Assembly (NCBI GenBank): GCA_007026445.1
Contig: VDMD01000200.1
Coordinates: 1 to 35,840, forward strand
From: Schizophyllum amplum
Taxonomy: Eukaryota > Basidiomycota > Agaricomycetes > Agaricales > Schizophyllaceae
Length of the DNA stretch: 35,840 bases
Direction of reading: 5' to 3'
Positions 32,061-35,840 of the stretch are shown here, piece after piece; position 1 is the first letter of the stretch; each line of letters opens with the position of its first letter. The notes below the pieces were generated by a model. That model saw only the letters and a list, made by a program, of their open reading frames with translations, was not told the origin of the DNA and searched no databases. Position numbers and translations under genes: made by a program.

Positions 32061-32660
32061 GATGAGACAACGAAGCCGGACGCTGGAACCGTCGATTTGC
32101 GCGAAGTGGAACGCATTACCTGCATGCGACAACAACTGTAGGCGACGCTGTCAGCGTCGAGTAGCTTGAGGTACGTTCTCACTGGTTGATATATAGTCTG
32201 ACTCGCACGACTGACCTCGCGGCAACGGAGAAAACGCCGCTGTGCTGTCTTCGCTGTCGGCGACTGGGACAATGAGTATGAAACTCCCGCATTGTGAACC
32301 GTGTGACTCACGCTGATCCTGACGCCATAAAACGTCCCGACCCGATGTCGAGACTAGGGAGACGTCACAGTTGCCGTCAGGCGACCCTGCGTTGAATGGC
32401 GACCTTCCGACTGTCAAGGCATCGTCCGCAAGCCCACGGTCATCCACTCGCGCCGGCGCGCTGTAGAAGCCTTGTGGGATGTCGCCGTCACGTTTCCCTT
32501 CGTGGAAAGCAACTCGGGGGACGGATCGTGAGATGATGAGGGTGCGGAGCAGCCGCGTCAAGAGCGACGAGAACATGAACGATGGGGAAGGAACCCCGCA
32601 AAAACTTGGTACTTGCACCTGTGTACTTCGTAGGTATCCAATAGATCGGTTTCCGTCCAC
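32057..32660 (-). CDS. Possible small unrecognised gene on the minus strand (low confidence)
   Basis: An open frame of 169 aa (32660-32151) contains a moderately protein-like stretch (DDALTVGRSPFNAGSPDGNC). It is followed by good splice signals: a GTGAGT donor near 32312, a CCCAG acceptor near 32265, then a GTCAGT donor near 32218 and an AACCAG acceptor near 32185, leading to VRTYLKLLDADSVAYSCCRM. It would run toward the end of the plus-strand candidate at 32060. No family is recognised. Confidence 0.25.
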
Positions 32661-32699
32661 ACTCTGTGTCTTTCCTTGAGTGCTTCAGGCCGCCATGTT

Positions 32700-33650
32700 G
32701 TCTACGAGTAAACGCGCTTGAGGTCTTCGGAGCTCCACAGCGCTGACTTGCGTCTATCGTTTTGTTCATCGCTTTCGTCTATGTCGTCGCCTTCTCTCGT
32801 CCTTGATAGCTAGCGCCTCGCCGCACGTCATATTCTCTAGATCCCCGCCCTTCTCGCGCCCTCAGCGGCGTGCTTCCTGAAGCTCTCACGTCTCGTTCGT
32901 GTAATGTTGTTCGTAGCGTCGTGATTTCGCTCGCGCTGCCAGTGCCTCTGGCTACTCATCCCTCGCGCTCCCGTCAATTCCTCGCGAAAATCGTCGTCTG
33001 CGTAACCTATCTCTGCTGCACAAGATACGTGAATCTCCCCTACTTCCATCGGAGAACGAGCCGGAATTATTTAAAAGGAGAGGGGAGTCTGGATCGCACC
33101 TCCACTGATTGCTGTCGGTTGTGGATGAGAGTCGTCGACTGAGATTTTTACTGGGGCCTTCGCTGAAGCGATGCGGACATCAGATGTTCACAGACATACA
33201 GTGAGATTCACTGCTCACACGACGGTGTGTCCAGTAGGACGGAAGACGGAGAAGAGGACATTGCTGCCGAGCCGTTCAAGCCTAATTGGTACGATCAGTC
33301 ATCATCAGTGTGAACGCAGCGAGTCATGGGTGTCGCCGGCGGGATATTGACTTCACTACCGTCTTCGCCACCAGCCAGTGCTTACTCAGCAACCCTCGGA
33401 TCCAGGATAGAAAGCAGACGTTCGATAGATTATTCCTCTAGGACGCGCGAGTAGAGCACGCATGGAGTTGGAAGAAAAAGTCACTAAAGTTGTGCGCGCG
33501 CTGCGATTCCATGGAGTTGCGGCATCTTGAGTTTCCGTAGTGCCGTCGCTTTTGCTCAGTATACCATGTCAGACGTAGAAGAAATGCATTCAGCACGTAG
33601 CTAGCTCTCTGAGGTAAGGACAACAAAGAGGAATAACGGCGAGCCCCGAA
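32700..33650. other. Intergenic region, nothing recognised
   Basis: Just under 1 kb. The open frames 32870-33142 (plus) and 32837-33049 (minus) overlap and have no motif. No repeat was noticed. Confidence 0.4.
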
Positions 33651-33705
33651 GATCATGAGCTATGAAAAGCTGTTAGCATCTCGTACGTTTCATCACCAAC
33701 GCAGC

Positions 33706-35569
33706 TCACCTGCTTCCAAACGCGTCCTTGGGGGCGTACATCGTGATCGTCTCGAGCGTCTGCTCGTTGAACTTCTCGTACGGGATCACCCGCAAGCAAT
33801 CGCTCTTCTCCTTCTCGCCCTCCATCCACAGCCCCGAGATGAACACATTCTGCCCCTCTGTACCGTAGACACCTGACATCAAGTTGTCGACCGTGTGGTG
33901 CAGGCTCGGGCCAAGAAAGTTGACGCGAATCTGGAAATCGACGTCGATCACGTTGGCGATGGCCTGGTACTGGATCTTGATCGTCTTCCGCTTCTCATCC
34001 ACCTCCCGCAAACGACGGCGAACTTCGGCGACGATGTTGTGGCGGTGCGTACGGACGTAGTCGGACGCGATGATATTCATAAGGTGCGTGTCGCGCGGGC
34101 CGGTTTTGCAGATGAAGTCTGTAAGGCCGGTCAAAGACGCGGAATGTAAGGCGAAGCATAGACTCGCCCTCGTAGACGTCGCAGTCCTTCTGGTGAACGG
34201 CGAGCCAGTGCGTCCTCTGACACACGCGGGAGCAGTAGAAAACGCGGCGACATTCGCAACAAGGCAGCCTGCGTTCCTGCAACAGCCTTTGTCCAGGGCA
34301 CTGGTGGAACACTATGATGAGTTCGAGGAATATGCGAGCGAACGAATGGCTCACCTCCGTGTTATGGCACCAGCGCGATTTCAAGTTCCAGTCCTTGCGT
34401 GCGATGTCGAGGAGCCGATAGCGTGCCGTGCATACCTCCGCGAGGGCGGCGAATGGAGTGATGCTCGCGGCGGCAGCGCGCAGGGCGGGGTCGTTCGCAT
34501 GCATACGGTTGAAGGCGAGCAGAACGCGATAGTGAATGAAACTGCGGTAGAGCGTCTGCACGATCGGCCGCAGAGTCTCGTGGAACTCGTGTGGGCGGCG
34601 TACGTCGTCATGATGCGCAGGATGGGGTATAGGATACCGTCGAAGAGAGACCACTGCAGCGTACGGTTGTCCTGCGTGACGCGCCAGAGGTGGTCGAGGT
34701 ACGTGCAGCCCGCGACGGCGGCCTTGCAGGCGGGCGCGGGGCCGCGGGAGCGGCGATCAATGACGGCGACGAGTTTGGCGACGACACGACGCGACAGGTG
34801 TACGGCCGGAGTTCTTTGACATTGAGAAGCGTGTTGGCCGCGGTGAAGAGCATGCATTGCGCGTCGAGCTCCGCAGGCTGTGACGAGTTCAACACGTCGG
34901 CGTACCGTGAGATGACGCGGCAGAGGCGCCGAGGTGCTTTCCAAAGACGCGCGCCATCTCTCTCGAGAGCATTTTGCGCGATTCGGTGCGCGCATGCGCC
35001 CCCGCCATTGGGAGATCATACAAGAAGAGGAGATTGGAGACGGCTGAGCCGGCGAGGGGCGCGGGCGAGAAACGATTGTAGCGGAAGAAGTGGGCCAGAA
35101 TGTCGATGTTGTACACGATAAATTTGGTGGTGTCTAGGAAGCGGACGAGCGAGTGGTCGTTGCGTGGCAGGAAGACCATTCCGCTGGTGGCGTTAACGAC
35201 GACGAAGGTCGTATGCTGGTAATCGCGCGTTTTCTCGGATCGCGTGACGTTCCCGTTCATGGGGTGGATGAAGCCTAGCCACTTGCAGGCGAGAGGTGCA
35301 ACCTTTTCGGCGTACTCTCGAGCCTGGAGGAGGATACCGAACCTCAACTCGCGCTCGATAAGCCCACATAAGTTTTGATACTGGTCAAGAGCCTCTACGA
35401 CGGATCGAAGAGGCTCGTCGTCCAGAGAAAGGAGAGAGTTTGCGTTCGTTGCGTTCACAGGGGGCTCTACCTCCATGGCTGCAAAGGGATGCGCATCCTG
35501 CAGGAGTGCTTCGATCTTGGCTGACACTTCCTTTTTGGGAACCTGCGTCACCGAGGGGGAGGAGTACAT
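33706..35569 (-). CDS. MYND-type zinc-finger protein, frame disrupted in the assembly
   Basis: Predicted to bind partner proteins through a MYND finger; the cellular role is unknown. The N-terminal 220 residues (35569 to about 34915) read cleanly, including CKWLGFIHPMNG and YNIDILAHFFRYNRFSPAPL. The frame then shifts near 34930 (AGRYADVLNSSQPAELDAQC follows), near 34801 (VVAKLVAVIDRRSRGP), near 34600 (HEFHETLRPIVQTLYRSF) and near 34140 (TGLTDFICKTGPRDTHLMNI). The first three are each explained by one missing base in a G or C run. One intron (34354-34301) splits the finger; the spliced finger reads CHNTECPGQ...RLPCCECRRVFYCSRVCQ...HWLAVHQKDC, giving the Cys/Cys/Cys/His spacing of the family. 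A C-terminal region of about 150 residues follows. Corrected length is about 600 residues. A splice at 33710/33669 would replace the last residue and end at 33660. Met32 (35476) is an alternative start. Confidence 0.8.
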
Positions 35570-35840
35570 TCGAGGTCCGTTAGAAGGGCGGTGAGGGCTT
35601 CCAGAGCTCGTGTATTTGCGGACTTGGGGCCATCGCGACGATTCGAAGAGAACTCCAAAAAGCTAACGTCACACGTACGCGCAGTGTAGCACGTGACCAG
35701 CACGTGGCAAAAAGTAACGCCGCTGACGGCACGGATTTTCATTGTTCTTTTTGTTCTTGACCGTCATCTCCAAAAGTCGCCGAGGCATTAGGTTGCCTCG
35801 AGCTCAGCCGCAGCTCTCCCCTCCTCCCCTTCTCCGACCA
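35570..35840. other. Upstream region of the MYND gene
   Basis: The last 270 bases of the window should hold the promoter and 5' leader of the minus-strand MYND gene. No TATA box is evident; a C/T-rich stretch closes the window. Confidence 0.35.

Noticed and set aside
34300..34355. Frame break in the MYND finger as another sequence error
   Set aside because: This one is a genuine intron: a GTGAGC donor and an ACCAG acceptor join CHNTE to CPGQ and restore the zinc-finger spacing exactly.

Overview
The window looks like a piece of a basidiomycete (Agaricomycete-type) fungal genome. The recognisable genes are split by many short GT-AG introns of roughly 40-100 nt, the DNA is GC-rich, and the gene families (multi-exon microsomal P450, LaeA-like methyltransferase, F-box/LRR protein, SRA-YDG protein, MYND-finger protein) are ones these fungi carry. 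Nothing bacterial is present: no operons and no Shine-Dalgarno spacing.

Five genes can be supported. From left to right they are: a SAM-dependent methyltransferase (333-2284, minus); a complete ten-exon cytochrome P450 (5193-7451, minus); an intronless F-box protein (16629-18056, plus); a seven-exon SRA-YDG protein with a very long low-complexity tail (23718-26911, minus); and a MYND zinc-finger protein (33706-35569, minus). The methyltransferase, SRA and MYND genes are recognisable only after allowing single-base frame slips. Almost all of these slips fall in short homopolymer runs, so I read them as probable base-calling or assembly errors rather than real gene death. The P450 and F-box genes read through cleanly.

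The rest is gene-poor and repeat-rich. A chain of at least nine unrelated tandem arrays (units of 7 to 28 bp) fills 9.5-12.3 kb. It includes a 183-bp pure C/T heptamer tract, about 1 kb of G/A-rich minisatellites and a G11/C16 inverted homopolymer pair. A second low-complexity block (27.9-29.9 kb) has irregular GC-rich repeats, a C22 run and a switch from C/T-rich to G/A-rich strands. Two related palindromic elements of about 90-100 bp lie in opposite orientation at about 12.79 and 15.81 kb and bracket 3 kb without a convincing gene. They could be the ends of a non-autonomous DNA transposon or two MITE copies. A short interstitial telomere-like motif lies at 4859-4874. Weak, fragmentary coding signals that I cannot name occur at 21.2-23.5 kb, 27.0-27.4 kb, 30.8-32.1 kb and 32.1-32.7 kb.

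The genes do not form an obvious pathway. The methyltransferase and P450 lie next to each other on the same strand, and both families occur in fungal secondary metabolism, but no backbone synthase is visible, so a cluster is not supported. The SRA protein is a predicted 5-methylcytosine reader. Its position between repeat blocks of the kind fungi methylate is suggestive, but that link is inference only.
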